64,000 bases of DNA, from positions 62,001-126,000 of the forward strand of contig NZ_KB903248.1 in NCBI RefSeq assembly GCF_000379625.1, given 5' to 3'. This stretch comes from Actinomycetospora chiangmaiensis DSM 45062 (GTDB lineage Bacteria; Actinomycetota; Actinomycetes; Mycobacteriales; Pseudonocardiaceae). Positions within the stretch are counted from its first letter, which is position 1. Each line of letters begins with the position of its first letter. Under the pieces are notes generated by a model. It saw only the letters and a list, made by a program, of their open reading frames with translations, made no database searches and was not told the origin of the DNA. The position numbers were made by a program, and so were the translations under genes. Below are positions 29,589-40,028 of the stretch, piece by piece.

Positions 29589-30926
29589 CTACGTGGTGCG
29601 GGCGCGCCCCGGCTCGGGCGGCGGCAGGCCGAGGGCCCGCGCGAGGCGGCCCTGGCCGTGCGCGCGCAGCGCGGCGGCGGCGTCGGTCTCGTGGCGGGCG
29701 AAGTTCGCGAGCAGGCCGCCCGCGAACAGGGCGAGGGCGAGCGACGTGCCGCCGGAGGACACCAGCGGCAGCGGGATGCCCGTGACCGGGAGCAGGCCCA
29801 CGACGTAGCCGATGTTGATGGCCGCCTGGACCACCAGCCACACCGTCAGCGTCGCGGCCACCACCCGGATCCACGGGTCCACCGAGCGCGCGGCGATGCG
29901 CAGCCCGGTGTAGGCCAGGGTGACGAACAGGGAGATCACGGCGGACGCCCCGAGGAACCCGAGCTCCTCGCCGATGATCGCGAAGATGAAGTCGTTGTCG
30001 GCGTTGGGCAGGTAGCTCCACTTCGCGCGGCCCTGCCCGAGGCCCTGCCCGAACACACCGCCGTCGGCGAGCGAGTACAGCGCCTGCCGGGCCTGGTAGG
30101 CCGGGCCGAGCGGGTCGGCGTTCAGGGGGTCGAGGAACGCGGTGAGCCGGCTCTGCCGATAGCTCGCGGCCACCCCGAGGACGACGACCCCGACGACGCC
30201 CAGCGTGCCGAACAGCGCCAGCAGGCCGAGCGGGGCGCCCGCGAACCACAGCAGGCCGACGACGATCACGCCGAGCGAGATCGTGGTGCCGAGGTCGGGC
30301 TGCAGCATCACGAGCACGAAGATCAGGACGGCCACGGGGACCATCGGCAGCAGCGCCTGCCGCCACCGGCGCGGGGCCGGGCGGTGCCGGACGAGGACGT
30401 GCGCGCCCCACAGCGCCAGCGCGATCTTGGTGATCTCACTGGGCTGCAGGGACAGGCCCGCCACCCGGAACCACGACCGCGACCCGTTGACCTGCGCCCC
30501 GAGCCCCGGCACGAGGACCAGCGCGAGCAGTACCAGGCAGCCGGCGAGCAGCCAGGGGCTCGCGGCCCGCCAGCGCCGCGGCGGGACGCGCAGGCCGACC
30601 CAGAACAGGCCCGCACCGAGCACGGCGAACGCGAGCTGGCGGAAGAACACGCCGTAGGACGACCCGCCCGCGGCGTACGCGTTGACCGAGGACGCGGACA
30701 GCACCATCACGAGGCCGAGCGCGGTCAGCAGCCCGAAGACCGCCAGCACGAGGTGCAGCGAGGTCAGCGGGCGCCCCAGCCACGCCGACAGCGCGCCACC
30801 GAGGGCCCGCACGTCCGGCGGGGCCTGCCTCGGGCGGCGCCCGCCCGTCAGCCGTGGCCCACCGCTGACGTCGGCCGTCAGGGGCGCGCCACGCTCACGG
30901 GTGGACGGGGACCGCCGCCCGGTCAC
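29589..30926 (-). CDS. ftsW: Septal peptidoglycan glycosyltransferase FtsW (SEDS family)
   Basis: A 445-residue SEDS protein that polymerises lipid II at the septum together with its class B PBP (FtsI in this cluster). A cytoplasmic N-terminus of about 60 residues precedes about 10 membrane spans. Family signatures include [97 protein letters not shown] and [20 protein letters not shown]. The GTG 30926 overlaps the murD stop (GTGA). The cytoplasmic tail ends [12 protein letters not shown]. An FtsW rather than RodA identity follows from the dcw position and these motifs. Confidence 0.96.
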   Translation of the reverse strand: MTGRRSPSTRERGAPLTADVSGGPRLTGGRRPRQAPPDVRALGGALSAWLGRPLTSLHLVLAVFGLLTALGLVMVLSASSVNAYAAGGSSYGVFFRQLAFAVLGAGLFWVGLRVPPRRWRAASPWLLAGCLVLLALVLVPGLGAQVNGSRSWFRVAGLSLQPSEITKIALALWGAHVLVRHRPAPRRWRQALLPMVPVAVLIFVLVMLQPDLGTTISLGVIVVGLLWFAGAPLGLLALFGTLGVVGVVVLGVAASYRQSRLTAFLDPLNADPLGPAYQARQALYSLADGGVFGQGLGQGRAKWSYLPNADNDFIFAIIGEELGFLGASAVISLFVTLAYTGLRIAARSVDPWIRVVAATLTVWLVVQAAINIGYVVGLLPVTGIPLPLVSSGGTSLALALFAGGLLANFARHETDAAAALRAHGQGRLARALGLPPPEPGRARTT

Positions 30927-32497
30927 GACGACGGGTCCGCGGCCGGCTCGACGAGGTCGTCCCCCGTCACTCCGCTCGCCCCGTCGGCGCCCGGCTCGGG
31001 CGCGGTGTCGGGGTCCAGCCCCGGCTCCGCGGCCGGGCCGTCCGCACCGGCGACCCGCTGGGCGGCCGCGGCGAACGCGTCGCCGCGTGCCGCGTAGTCG
31101 CGGAACATGTCCATCGAGGCGGCCGCGGGGGCGAGCAGCACGACGTCGCCGGGCCGGGCCATCGTCGCGGCCGACCGGGCCGCCGCCAGCATCGGGTCCC
31201 CTGGGGTCATCGCCCCATCGTCGCCCCCGCCGACGTCGTCGACGGGCACCTCGGGGGCGTGTCGGGCCAGCGCCTCCAGGAAGCGGGCCCGGTCGGCGCC
31301 CAGCAGCACCGCGCCGGCGAGGCGCCCGGCGTTGGCGAGGACCAGGTCGTCCACCGACGCGCCCTTGAGCAGCCCGCCCGCCACCCACACCACGCGGGCG
31401 TGCGCGGCGAGCGACGCGGCGGCCGCGTGCGGGTTGGTGGCCTTCGAGTCGTCGACCCAGCGAATCCCGCCGGACTCGGCGACCACGGCGCCGCGGTGGG
31501 CGCCCGGGGCGTAGGCGCGCAGCCCGGCGGCGACCGCGTCCGCGGGGACGCCGTACGCGCGGGCGAGGGCGGCCGCGGCGAGCGCGTTGGCCTCCCCGGG
31601 CGGGCCGGCCGGCACGATGTCGGCCACCTCGGCCAGCACCACCCCGCGGCGGTCCTCACCTCCGGCGTCGTCGAAGGCGCGGTCGAGGAGCCGCCGCACG
31701 CCGCGCGTGGTCTCGACGCCCAGCTCCCCCGGCCGCGGCTCGCCGCGGGTGAACCCGACCCGGCGTCCGGGCGCCGAGCGCAGCAGGCCCGCCGCCCGCT
31801 CGTCGTCGAGCCCGCCGATCGCGATCCGGCCCCGGAGCACCCGCGCCTTGGCCGCGGCGTAGGCCGCCATCGAGCCGTGCCAGTCGAGGTGGTCGTCGGC
31901 GACGTTGAGCACGGCCCCCGCGAACGGCGCGACCGTGGGCGACCACTCCAGCTGGAAGCTCGACAGCTCCACCGCGAGCACCCGGTGCCCGGCACGCAGC
32001 GCGTCGACGACCGGCAGCCCGATGTTGCCGCACGCCACGGCGTCGAGACCGGCCGCCAGCAGGATCGCCTCGAGCATGCCGGTCGTCGTCGTCTTGCCGT
32101 TCGTGCCGGTGACCGCGAGCCACACCGGCGGCCCCTCCGGGCACACCGCGGGGTCCTGCCCGAGCCGCCACGCGAGCTCCGGCTCGCCGATCATCTCGAC
32201 GCCCGCGTCCCGGGCGGCGAGGGCGAGCGGCGAGTCGGGGCGGAACCCGGGGCTCGTGACGACGAGGTCGCAGCCCGCGGGCACCGTCGCGAGGTCGGTG
32301 GTGGAGGCGACCGCGCGGTCGGCCAGCGTCGCGAGCTGCGCCGGGTCGGCGTCCGCCACCGTCACCCGCGCCCCGAGCTCCAGCAGCACGTCGACCACGG
32401 ACGCCCCGGTGCGCCGGGCCCCGGCGACCAGGACGTGGTGGCCGGTCCACGCCGCACCCACCCCGCCGCTCCGCTCGCCCCGGCCGGACTCAGCCAC
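30923..32497 (-). CDS. murD: UDP-N-acetylmuramoyl-L-alanine--D-glutamate ligase
   Basis: A 524-residue Mur ligase that adds D-Glu to UDP-MurNAc-L-Ala. The ATP loop GTNGKTTTT is at 131-139. Other conserved blocks are [35 protein letters not shown], and [20 protein letters not shown] in the C-terminal domain. The start is GTG 32497, which overlaps the mraY stop by 8 bp. The protein ends in an extra Asp/Pro/Ala-rich acidic tail of about 45 residues, not needed for the fold and absent from shorter homologues. It lies between mraY and ftsW, the usual order. Confidence 0.97.
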   Translation of the reverse strand: MAESGRGERSGGVGAAWTGHHVLVAGARRTGASVVDVLLELGARVTVADADPAQLATLADRAVASTTDLATVPAGCDLVVTSPGFRPDSPLALAARDAGVEMIGEPELAWRLGQDPAVCPEGPPVWLAVTGTNGKTTTTGMLEAILLAAGLDAVACGNIGLPVVDALRAGHRVLAVELSSFQLEWSPTVAPFAGAVLNVADDHLDWHGSMAAYAAAKARVLRGRIAIGGLDDERAAGLLRSAPGRRVGFTRGEPRPGELGVETTRGVRRLLDRAFDDAGGEDRRGVVLAEVADIVPAGPPGEANALAAAALARAYGVPADAVAAGLRAYAPGAHRGAVVAESGGIRWVDDSKATNPHAAAASLAAHARVVWVAGGLLKGASVDDLVLANAGRLAGAVLLGADRARFLEALARHAPEVPVDDVGGGDDGAMTPGDPMLAAARSAATMARPGDVVLLAPAAASMDMFRDYAARGDAFAAAAQRVAGADGPAAEPGLDPDTAPEPGADGASGVTGDDLVEPAADPSS

Positions 32498-33557
32498 CGG
32501 AGGCAGCCAGCCACTCGCTGTAGAACAGCCCGAGGCCCAGCGCACAGCAGATGGCGGCGAGCAGCCAGAACCGGATGATCACCGTGGTCTCGGCCCAGCC
32601 CGCGAGTTCGAAGTGGTGGTGGAAGGGCGCCATGCGGAACAGGCGCCGTCGCGTCGTCCGGAAGACCGCCACCTGCAGCACCACGGAGAGCGCCTCGACG
32701 ACGAACACGCCGCCGAGCACCACGAGGAGCAGTTCGGTCCGGGTGACCATCGCCAGCCCGGCGAACAGGCCGCCCAGGGCGAGCGACCCGGTGTCGCCCA
32801 TGAAGATGCGGGCGGGGGCCGCGTTCCACCACAGGAACCCGATGCAGGCGCCCATGCCCGCGGCCGCCACGAGCGTGATGTCGAGCGGGTCGCGCACCTG
32901 GTAGCAGCCTGCCTCGATCGCGGTCCCGCAGTCGTTGCGGAACTGCCAGAACGAGACGATGAGGTACGTCGCGAACACCATGGCCGAGATGCCCGCCGCC
33001 AGCCCGTCGAGGCCGTCGGTCAGGTTCACGGCGTTCGAGGCGGCCGTGACGATGAGGTAGCAGAACAGGACGAACCCGACGCTGCCGAAGCCGACCACCG
33101 CGATGTCCCGGACGAACGACAGGTTCGTCGAGGCCGGGGTGAGCCCCTGCTCGTCGACGAACTGCAGCGCGAGCACGGCGAAGATCACCGCGGTGACGAA
33201 CTGGCCGACGAGCTTCGCGGTCTTGTTCAGGCCCAGGTTGCGCTGGCGCCGGATCTTGATGAAGTCGTCGAGGAAGCCGACCACCCCGAGCGAGGTCATC
33301 AGCAGCAGCACGAGCAGGCCGGACGCCGAGATCGACACGTCCGCGGCGAGGTGGGACGCGAGGTAGCCGACCCAGATCGCGATGAGGATCGCGACCCCGC
33401 CCATCGTCGGGGTGCCGCGCTTGCCCTGGTGGCTCTGCGGGCCCTCCTCGCGGATCTCCTGGCCGAACCCCTGCCGGATGAACAACCGGATCACGTACGG
33501 CGTCAGCAGGATCGACACCGCCAGGGCGAGCCCGGCGGCCACCAGCACGCCCTTCAT
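32490..33557 (-). CDS. mraY: Phospho-N-acetylmuramoyl-pentapeptide transferase
   Basis: A 355-residue membrane enzyme that transfers phospho-MurNAc-pentapeptide from UDP to the polyprenyl phosphate carrier, giving lipid I. Ten membrane spans are expected. The catalytic and Mg-binding motifs are present: [42 protein letters not shown] and the HHHFEL of the cytoplasmic loop. [10 protein letters not shown] is the early conserved loop. ATG 33557 overlaps the murF stop (ATGA). It is the membrane step linking MurF and MurG in this operon. Confidence 0.97.
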   Translation of the reverse strand: MKGVLVAAGLALAVSILLTPYVIRLFIRQGFGQEIREEGPQSHQGKRGTPTMGGVAILIAIWVGYLASHLAADVSISASGLLVLLLMTSLGVVGFLDDFIKIRRQRNLGLNKTAKLVGQFVTAVIFAVLALQFVDEQGLTPASTNLSFVRDIAVVGFGSVGFVLFCYLIVTAASNAVNLTDGLDGLAAGISAMVFATYLIVSFWQFRNDCGTAIEAGCYQVRDPLDITLVAAAGMGACIGFLWWNAAPARIFMGDTGSLALGGLFAGLAMVTRTELLLVVLGGVFVVEALSVVLQVAVFRTTRRRLFRMAPFHHHFELAGWAETTVIIRFWLLAAICCALGLGLFYSEWLAASGG

Positions 33558-35008
33558 CGCTGCGCCACCGCCTCGAGCAGCGCGCTCGCGACCGTCTCCA
33601 GCCCGGCCGACCGGCTCGCCTTCACGAGCACGACGTCGCCGGGCTCGGCGTGCACGGCCTCGACCGCACTCGCGGCGTCCGGCACCAGGTCGGAGTCCAG
33701 GCCGGCCGCACGGGCCGCCTCGTGGACCCCGCGCGCGGCCTCCCCGACGACGACGAGGCGGTGCAGGCCGGTGCTCGCCGCGAGGCGACCCAGCTCGGCG
33801 TGCGCGGCGTCCGTGTCGTCGCCGAGCTCGGCCATCGCGCCCAGCACGGCGGTGTGGCGGCCGCCCATGGCCGCCAGGGTGGCCAGCGCGGCGCGCATCG
33901 ACTCGGGGTTCGCGTTGTAGGCGTCGTTGAGCACCCGGACCCCGTCCGCGCGCTCCCCCACCTCCATGCGCCAGCGGCTGCGCGGCACGGCCTCGCCCAG
34001 CGCGGCGGCCACCGTCCCGACGTCGAGGCCCCTCCCCGTCGCTCCGCTCGCCCCGCCCGTGGTCGCCTCGAGGGCGATCGCCGCGGCGACGAGCGCGTTG
34101 TCGACCTGGTGCGCCCCGCGCAGCCCGAGGGCGACGTCGGCCTCACCGACCGGCGTGACCAGGCGGAACCGGGGACGCCCCTCGTCGTCGATCGTCTCGT
34201 CGACGGCCCGGACGTCCGCGCCGGCGGCGCGCCCGGCGTGCACCACCCGCGCGGCGGTGCGCGCCCGCATCGCGTCGACCACCGGGTCGTCGGCACCGAG
34301 CACGGCGACCCCGTCGGCCGGCAGGGCCTCGACCAGCTCGCCCTTGGCCTGCGCGATCGCCTCGCGGGAGCCGAACTCGCCGAGGTGCGCCGACCCGACG
34401 TTGAGCACGGCGCCGATCCGCGGCGGCGCGACCCGGCACAGGGCCGCGATGTGGCCGCGGCCGCGCGCGGAGAGCTCGAGGACGAGGTGCTTCGTCGTCG
34501 CGTCGGCCCGCAGCACCGTCCAGGGGTGCCCGAGCTCGTTGTTGAAGCTGCCCGGGGGCGCGACGGTGGTCCCGTCGCGCTCCAGCAGCGTCGCGACCAG
34601 GTCCTTCGTGGAGGTCTTGCCCGACGAGCCGGTGAGGCCGACGACGTCGAGCTGTGGGAGGGCGTCCACCGTGTGGCGGGCGAGGGTCTGCAGGGCCACC
34701 AGCACCGCGGCGCCGGCCGCGTCGTGGGCGGCGTCGGGGACGTGCGCGTCGGCGGGCAGCGGCTCGACGAGCACGGCCGGCGCGTAGACCTCCCGCGCGG
34801 CCAGCACCCCGGCCGCCCCGGCGGCCACGGCCGTCGTCGCGAACGCGTGCCCGTCGACCCGCTCGCCCGGCAGCGCCACGAACAGTCCGCCGGGGGTGAC
34901 CGCGCGGCTGTCGAACTCGACCGTGCCCGTGACGCGCTCGTCCCCGGTCGCGCGGTGCAGTCGCCCGTCGACGAGGCGGGCGAGCTCCGCGAGGGTCAGC
35001 TCGATCAC
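33554..35008 (-). CDS. murF: UDP-N-acetylmuramoyl-tripeptide--D-alanyl-D-alanine ligase
   Basis: A 484-residue Mur ligase that adds D-Ala-D-Ala to the DAP tripeptide, finishing the pentapeptide. The N-terminal domain shows [30 protein letters not shown]. The ATP loop [10 protein letters not shown] is at 127-136. [54 protein letters not shown] and [15 protein letters not shown] are all typical of MurF. The GTG 35008 overlaps the murE stop (GTGA), and the stop overlaps mraY. A Gly/Ala insert ([12 protein letters not shown]) lies near 320. Confidence 0.97.
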   Translation of the reverse strand: MIELTLAELARLVDGRLHRATGDERVTGTVEFDSRAVTPGGLFVALPGERVDGHAFATTAVAAGAAGVLAAREVYAPAVLVEPLPADAHVPDAAHDAAGAAVLVALQTLARHTVDALPQLDVVGLTGSSGKTSTKDLVATLLERDGTTVAPPGSFNNELGHPWTVLRADATTKHLVLELSARGRGHIAALCRVAPPRIGAVLNVGSAHLGEFGSREAIAQAKGELVEALPADGVAVLGADDPVVDAMRARTAARVVHAGRAAGADVRAVDETIDDEGRPRFRLVTPVGEADVALGLRGAHQVDNALVAAAIALEATTGGASGATGRGLDVGTVAAALGEAVPRSRWRMEVGERADGVRVLNDAYNANPESMRAALATLAAMGGRHTAVLGAMAELGDDTDAAHAELGRLAASTGLHRLVVVGEAARGVHEAARAAGLDSDLVPDAASAVEAVHAEPGDVVLVKASRSAGLETVASALLEAVAQR

Positions 35009-36672
35009 GCAGGGTCCTCCTGGATGGCGGTCGTGAGTTCGTCCACGTCGGAGAAGGGCAACGTCTCCGCCCCGACCTTCTGGCCGGGCTCGTGGCCCTT
35101 GCCGGCGACCACGACGACGTCGCCCGGTCGCGCGGCGGCCACGGCCGCCCGGATCGCGGCGCGTCGGTCGCCCTCCTCGGCCACGATCGCACGGGCGTCG
35201 GGCGCCGTCCGCGCCCCGTCCAGCATCGCGGCCCGGATCGCGGCCGGGTCCTCGGTGCGCGGGTTGTCGTCGGTGATCCAGACCAGGTCGGAGAGCTGTG
35301 CGGCGAGCGCGCCCATCACGGGCCGCTTCTCGCGGTCGCGGTCGCCGCCGCACCCGAGCACCGTCAGGACCCGGCCGCGGTCTCCCGCGTCGCCGCGCTC
35401 GCCGGGGCCGACCTGCGTCCGCAGCGTGCGCAGCAACGCCTCGACCGCGGCGGGCTTGTGGGCGTAGTCGACGACGGCGAGGAACGGCTGCCCGGCCTCG
35501 ACGCGCTGCATCCGCCCGGGGACGGTCACCGCCGCGAGCCCCGTGGCCAGCCGCTCCGGGTCGAGCCCGACCGCGTGGCCACACGCCAGCGCGACGAGGG
35601 CGTTCGCGACGTTGAAGCCGCCGGGCAGGCGCAGCGACACCGGCAGGGCGAGCCCCTCCGGGCCGAGCGCACGGAACGTCTGCGAGCCGTCGGGGTGGGC
35701 GACGACGTCGGCGGCGGTCCAGTCGGCCGGGCCGGTGGTGCTCACCGTGGTCGCCGCGACGGAGTCGGCGAGCCGCTTCCCCCACGCGTCGTCGACGCAG
35801 ACGACGTGCCGGTCGGCCCGCCCGTCGAACAGGCGCGCCTTCGCGGCGAAGTAGTCCTCCATCGTCGGGTGGAAGTCGAGGTGCTCGGCCGAGAGGTTGG
35901 TGAACGCGCCGACCGCGTACCGCGTCCCCCCGACCCGGCCCTGCGCGAGCGCGTGGCTCGAGACCTCCATCGCCGCGTGGCTCACGCCCTGCTCGACCAT
36001 CGCGGCGAGCAGCGCCTGCAGGTCGGGCGCCTCGGGGGTGGTGAAGGCACTGGGGACGCGGCGGCCGTGCATCCGCGTCTCCACGGTGCCGATCAGCCCG
36101 GTGGTGCCGCCGGCCGCGGCGAGGGCGGCCTCGAGCAGGTAGACCGTGGTCGTCTTGCCGCTCGTCCCGGTCACCCCGAGCAGGGCCAGGTGCGACGACG
36201 GGTCGCCGTAGAGCCGCGAGCACGCGGGGCCGAGCGCCTCGCGGGGCTGCGGGTGCACCAGCGTCGGCAGGGTCCCGACGCCGGGTCGGGTCGCCCCGGC
36301 GGGGTCGGTGAGCACGGCGACGGCGCCCCGGGCGAGCGCCTGGTCGGCGAAGTCGGCGCCGTGGGCGCGCGCCCCGGGGAGCGCGGCGAACAGGTCCCCG
36401 GGCCGCGCCTCGTGGGCCCGCAGCGTGGCACCCGTCGTCGTGACGTCGCCGGCGGCGCCGCGCATCTCCGGCGCCGTCCCGGTGGCCTCGGCGATGCGCG
36501 CGGCGAGGGCCTCGAGGGCCGTGGGGACCACGGTGCGGGGCCGGATCACGCCCTCCTCGCCGGTCGGGCCGGTGTCGCCGGGGGACGCGCTCGGCGAGGT
36601 CTCCGTCGGCCCCGGGAGGGGCCCCACGGCGGTCCGGCTCGGAGCGGGCGGCACGGGCGGAAGGCTACTCAC
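35005..36672 (-). CDS. murE: UDP-N-acetylmuramoyl-L-alanyl-D-glutamate--2,6-diaminopimelate ligase
   Basis: A 555-residue Mur ligase. The ATP loop GTSGKTTT is at 169-176. TPEAPDLQALL, AAMEVSSHALAQGRV and NLSAEHLDFHPTMEDYFAAKARLF follow. DDNPRTEDP carries the DNPR signature of enzymes that add meso-diaminopimelate rather than lysine, which agrees with dapA in this window. The first 45 residues are a Pro/Ser/Thr-rich extension. The start is uncertain: GTG 36672 is used, but GTG 36726, just after the TetR gene's stop, is in frame as well. Unlike its neighbours it does not overlap the gene before it: a tetR-type gene lies between it and ftsI. Confidence 0.95.
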   Translation of the reverse strand: MSSLPPVPPAPSRTAVGPLPGPTETSPSASPGDTGPTGEEGVIRPRTVVPTALEALAARIAEATGTAPEMRGAAGDVTTTGATLRAHEARPGDLFAALPGARAHGADFADQALARGAVAVLTDPAGATRPGVGTLPTLVHPQPREALGPACSRLYGDPSSHLALLGVTGTSGKTTTVYLLEAALAAAGGTTGLIGTVETRMHGRRVPSAFTTPEAPDLQALLAAMVEQGVSHAAMEVSSHALAQGRVGGTRYAVGAFTNLSAEHLDFHPTMEDYFAAKARLFDGRADRHVVCVDDAWGKRLADSVAATTVSTTGPADWTAADVVAHPDGSQTFRALGPEGLALPVSLRLPGGFNVANALVALACGHAVGLDPERLATGLAAVTVPGRMQRVEAGQPFLAVVDYAHKPAAVEALLRTLRTQVGPGERGDAGDRGRVLTVLGCGGDRDREKRPVMGALAAQLSDLVWITDDNPRTEDPAAIRAAMLDGARTAPDARAIVAEEGDRRAAIRAAVAAARPGDVVVVAGKGHEPGQKVGAETLPFSDVDELTTAIQEDPA

Positions 36673-36727
36673 CGTCCCGATCGGTCCCGCCCGCGCCCTC
36701 CCGCCGGCGACACGACCGCGGGCCACC

Positions 36728-37300
36728 TCACCGCCCGTCGTCGAACCCGTGCAGGTGGGCCGTCACGGCCGCCGTGGCCCGGTGGGCGTCGCCGGTGGCG
36801 AGCAGGTCGAGCAGGGCGCCGCGCAGCACGGCGAGGAGCAGGGCGCGCTCGGCGACCCCGGCCGGGGTCGACACGCGGTCGGTCGGCTGGTGGGCGGCGA
36901 GCAGGAGGTCCCAGTCACGGACGGTGTCGCGGGCGAACCCGGCCCACGGGCCCGCCCCGTCCCCCAGCGACCGGCTGTAGGACCCGAGCCACAGCCGCAG
37001 CACCGGGCGGTGCGCCGGGGCCGCGAGCCACTCCCACAGCACCCGCCCGACCGTGGCGAGCCCGGCGTCGTCGGGGAGCGCGTCGAGGGCCCGCAGCTGT
37101 TCGGTGCGGGCCCGCGCGAGCAGCGCGCGGACCAGGCCGTCCTCGGTGCCGAACCGGTCGAGCAGGGCCCGCGGCTCGGCCCCCACCATCGCGGCGAGGG
37201 CCGGGAGCGACGGCTCCGCCCCGTCCGCGCCCAGGAGGCGGCCGTAGGTCGCGTCGAGCAGCTCCGCCCGCCGGCGGGAATCCTCGTCGGTCACCGTCAC
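36728..37300 (-). CDS. TetR/AcrR-family transcriptional regulator inside the dcw cluster
   Basis: A 190-residue all-helical protein. The N-terminal 50 residues fit a TetR DNA-binding domain: RRRAELLDATYGRLLG, then PSLPALAAMVGAEPRALLDRFGTEDGLVRALLARA, where the recognition helix and the F(G/Y)xxxLV linker are visible. The remainder (WEWLAAPAHRPVLRLWLGSYSR, AVLRGALLDLLATG) is a TetR ligand-binding core. Either of two adjacent GTG codons (37300 or 37294) may be the start; no strong ribosome-binding site is seen. It lies 50 bp after ftsI and about 55 bp before murE, same strand, so it is probably read from the dcw promoter. Its target is unknown. Confidence 0.78.
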   Translation of the reverse strand: MTVTDEDSRRRAELLDATYGRLLGADGAEPSLPALAAMVGAEPRALLDRFGTEDGLVRALLARARTEQLRALDALPDDAGLATVGRVLWEWLAAPAHRPVLRLWLGSYSRSLGDGAGPWAGFARDTVRDWDLLLAAHQPTDRVSTPAGVAERALLLAVLRGALLDLLATGDAHRATAAVTAHLHGFDDGR

Positions 37301-37350
37301 GGCGGTCAGTGTGCGCGAGCCGGTCGGCGGCGCCGTCGCCGCCCGCCCGT

Positions 37351-39261
37351 CTACGGGCTGAGCTGCAGCGGCACCTGACGCGGGGGCGCGGTCGACACCG
37401 GCACGTTGCCGTGCGCGGCGAGGTAGGAGCCGATGTCGTGGAACAGCGGCGCCGCCGAGTCGCCGCCGGGCGGGGCGTCCAGCATGAGCGCCACGACGTA
37501 GCGCGGGTGCTCCGCGGGGAACATGCCGGCGAAGGTGATCCAGTAGATCGACTTCGCGTAGCAGCCGCAGCCCGGGTCGACCTGCTGCGCGGTGCCGGTC
37601 TTGCCCGCCACCGGGTAGCCGTCCATCGCCGCCTTCGCCCCGGTGCCCTCGTTGGGGCTCTTCCCGGACTGGGTCACCGACTGCAGCATCTGGCGCATCG
37701 TCTCGGCGGTCTGCGGCGACATCGCGCGGACCGGCTCGGGGGCCGGCGCCGGGGTCCGCACGCCGTCGGGGGCGACCGTCGCGGAGATGACCCGCGGCGG
37801 CACGCGCACCCCGTCGTTGGCGATGGCCTGGTACATGCTGGCCATCTGCAGCGTCGTCATCGACAGCCCCTGGCCGATCGGCAGGTTGCCGAACGTGGAG
37901 CCCGACCACTGGTCCCGGGCCGGCACCGAGCCACCGCTCTCGCCCGGCAGCTCGACGCCGGTCTTCGACCCGATGCCGAGCTTGCCGAGCATGTCGGCGA
38001 ACCGGTCGGGCCCGACCTGCTGGGCGGTCATCAGCGTCCCGACGTTCGAGGACTTGCCGAGGATGCCGTTCATCGTCATCGGCACCGGGCCGTGGACCCA
38101 GGCGTCGTTGATCGTGCGGTCGGCGACCTTGATGCTGCCGGGCACCGTGAGGACGTCCTCGGGCTTGATGAGCCCGGCCTCGAGCGCCGCCGAGAACGTC
38201 ACCGCCTTGTTCACCGAGCCCGGCTCGAACGGCGTGGTCACGGCGGGGTCGCCGGACACCGGTGCGCCGCCCGCGCCGGCGTTGGCCAGCGAGAGGATCT
38301 GCCCGGTCTGCGAGTCCAGCACCACCGCGCTGCCGTCCTTCGCCCCGGTGCGCGCGACGTAGGCGGACAGCTTCTGCTGGACCGTGTACTGCAGGTCGGC
38401 GTCGAGGGTGAGGACGATGTCGGTCCCGGCCTGGGCGGGCTGCTCGGCCCGGGTGGAGCCCGGGATCACGGCGTCGCTGCCCTCGGCGGTGTCGACGATG
38501 CGGAAGCCGTCCTGGCCGGCCAGCACCTTGTCCTCGGCGCTCTCCAGCCCGACGTTGCCGTTGATGCGGCTCTTGTCCATCGACCAGGACGCGCTGCCGA
38601 CGACCGACCCGCCGACGTCCCCGGCCGGGTACTGCCGCGACTCGCGGTCCTCCTGGGCGATCTCGGGGAACTGCGCGCGGATCGTGCGGGCGGCCGTGGG
38701 GTCCACGAGCGGCGCGAGCACGACGTAGCTGCGGTCGCTCATCAGCGCGGCGTAGAACGGCGCGGGGTCGGTGCGCAGGATCGCGCCCATGCCCTGCGCG
38801 ATCGCGGCCTTGCGCTGCTCCGGGGTCGGGGCGCCCGGGGTGTTGCGGATCTCCGGGCTCGACCAGTCGGCCGTGATCCGGCGCGGGTTCGCGACGAGTG
38901 CCTTCGCCTCGACGGAGAACGCCAGCGGGGTGCCGTCGCGGTCGAGGATGGCGCCGCGCTCGGCCGGCACGACCAGCCGCGTCATGCGCTGCTTCGCGGC
39001 GTCCGCGGCCAGGTCGCCGGCGCTGATGGCCTGGACCTGGACGAGCTTGCCCGCGGCGATCACGAGCAGCACGACGAGCAGCAGGCGCCCGACCCGCAGG
39101 CGGCGGCGCGGGTCCGGCGGCCGCGGCGCCCGGGGGCGGCGGGGCGGACCGCTGCGGGGCGGCGGCGCCGGTCGACGGGGCGGGAGCGGACGGTCGTCGC
39201 GGGGGCGCGCGCTGGGTACGCGGGACGGGGGCCGCGTCAGGGTCGCGGGCGGGCGGGCCAT
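37351..39261 (-). CDS. ftsI: Septal class B penicillin-binding protein (FtsI/PbpB)
   Basis: A 636-residue transpeptidase that cross-links septal peptidoglycan. A Pro/Arg-rich cytoplasmic tail of about 60 residues precedes one span (VGRLLLVVLLVIAAGKLVQV). The PBP dimerisation domain follows (ERGAILDRDGTPLAFSV). In the transpeptidase domain the active serine is Ser349 in EPGSVNKAV (SxxK), the second motif is SSN in GKSSNVGTL, and the third is KTG in VAGKTGTAQQ. The ATG 39261 shares a base with the stop of the FtsL-like gene (TGATG). It works with FtsW of this cluster. No PASTA domain is visible. Confidence 0.96.
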   Translation of the reverse strand: MARPPATLTRPPSRVPSARPRDDRPLPPRRPAPPPRSGPPRRPRAPRPPDPRRRLRVGRLLLVVLLVIAAGKLVQVQAISAGDLAADAAKQRMTRLVVPAERGAILDRDGTPLAFSVEAKALVANPRRITADWSSPEIRNTPGAPTPEQRKAAIAQGMGAILRTDPAPFYAALMSDRSYVVLAPLVDPTAARTIRAQFPEIAQEDRESRQYPAGDVGGSVVGSASWSMDKSRINGNVGLESAEDKVLAGQDGFRIVDTAEGSDAVIPGSTRAEQPAQAGTDIVLTLDADLQYTVQQKLSAYVARTGAKDGSAVVLDSQTGQILSLANAGAGGAPVSGDPAVTTPFEPGSVNKAVTFSAALEAGLIKPEDVLTVPGSIKVADRTINDAWVHGPVPMTMNGILGKSSNVGTLMTAQQVGPDRFADMLGKLGIGSKTGVELPGESGGSVPARDQWSGSTFGNLPIGQGLSMTTLQMASMYQAIANDGVRVPPRVISATVAPDGVRTPAPAPEPVRAMSPQTAETMRQMLQSVTQSGKSPNEGTGAKAAMDGYPVAGKTGTAQQVDPGCGCYAKSIYWITFAGMFPAEHPRYVVALMLDAPPGGDSAAPLFHDIGSYLAAHGNVPVSTAPPRQVPLQLSP

Positions 39262-40028
39262 CAGCGGCCGCCCGTGGCGCCGGCGCCGGCCGGGGCGGGC
39301 GCCGGGGCGCCGCCGGCGGAGGACTGCACCCCGGTGGTGGGGTCGGACGCGAGGGCCTCGGGGTCGGGAGCACCCTGGGACCGGGCGTCCTGCGGGGTGG
39401 CCGCGGCGGGGACCGGGCTCGCGGGGTTGGCCGGGGTCGCGGGGTTGGCCGGGTTCGCGGGCACGGCCGGGTTCGCCGGGGCTCCCGGCGCGGCGGCGGG
39501 TGGGGGCGGCGGCGGGGCCGCGGCGCGGGCCTTCTGCGGGTTGCCGACGACCTGACTGCTGCCGTCGGGGTGCACGAGGATGACGGCGGGCGTGCCCGCG
39601 GGGACCATGCCGATGCGCTCGGCGGACGCCGCGAGGGCCGGGGCGGCCTGCATCGCCGCGACGTCGCGGTGGAGCCGCTCGACCTCCTCGGAGCGGTCCC
39701 GGGTGGCCTGGCGGGCGTCGTCGAGCCGGTAGGAGTCGGCCGCGGCGGCGGTGGAGAGCCACAGCGTCGCCACGAGCCCCGACGTCAGCAGCACCATGAT
39801 GAGCAGGACGAACGGCGCCGTGCCACCCGCGGCCTCGGCCGTGGCGGCGGTGCTCGTCGCGCGGGGGCGCCGCGTCCCGGGGGCCGGGGCCCGCCGTGAG
39901 GTGGCACGGGCCCGGGCGCCGGCCTTCGTGGTGCCCGTCGACGGACCCTCGGTGGTCGTCGCGGTCCTCGTCGCCGTGGTGGTGCCGTGACCCGCCGTCG
40001 TGCGCTGGGTCAGGGTTGCCGAGCTCAT
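39261..40028 (-). CDS. ftsL: FtsL-like bitopic divisome protein with Pro/Ala/Asn-rich tail
   Basis: A 255-residue protein between rsmH and ftsI, the place of ftsL. A Thr/Arg-rich cytoplasmic segment of about 70 residues is followed by one membrane span (72-92, [20 protein letters not shown]) and a short coiled coil (about 97-125, [29 protein letters not shown]). A conserved extracytoplasmic strand ([18 protein letters not shown]) comes next. The last 85 residues are Pro/Ala/Asn low complexity ([13 protein letters not shown]). Sequence similarity to E. coli FtsL is weak as usual, so the name rests on position and topology. ATG 40028 overlaps the rsmH stop (ATGA). Confidence 0.82.
   Translation of the reverse strand: MSSATLTQRTTAGHGTTTATRTATTTEGPSTGTTKAGARARATSRRAPAPGTRRPRATSTAATAEAAGGTAPFVLLIMVLLTSGLVATLWLSTAAAADSYRLDDARQATRDRSEEVERLHRDVAAMQAAPALAASAERIGMVPAGTPAVILVHPDGSSQVVGNPQKARAAAPPPPPPAAAPGAPANPAVPANPANPATPANPASPVPAAATPQDARSQGAPDPEALASDPTTGVQSSAGGAPAPAPAGAGATGGR
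39413..39484 (-). repeat. Imperfect repeat coding for PANPA units
   Basis: Imperfect repeats of the GGGTTCGCGGG and GGGTTGGCCGG type code for the [19 protein letters not shown] stretch near the C-terminus of the FtsL-like protein. Units are 9-15 bp and not perfectly in register. Length variation between strains is likely. Confidence 0.6.

Noticed and set aside
35092-39555. A 1487-codon open frame on the plus strand opposite murE, tetR and ftsI
   Set aside because: Antisense to genes with intact catalytic motifs; composition is typical of a shadow frame.
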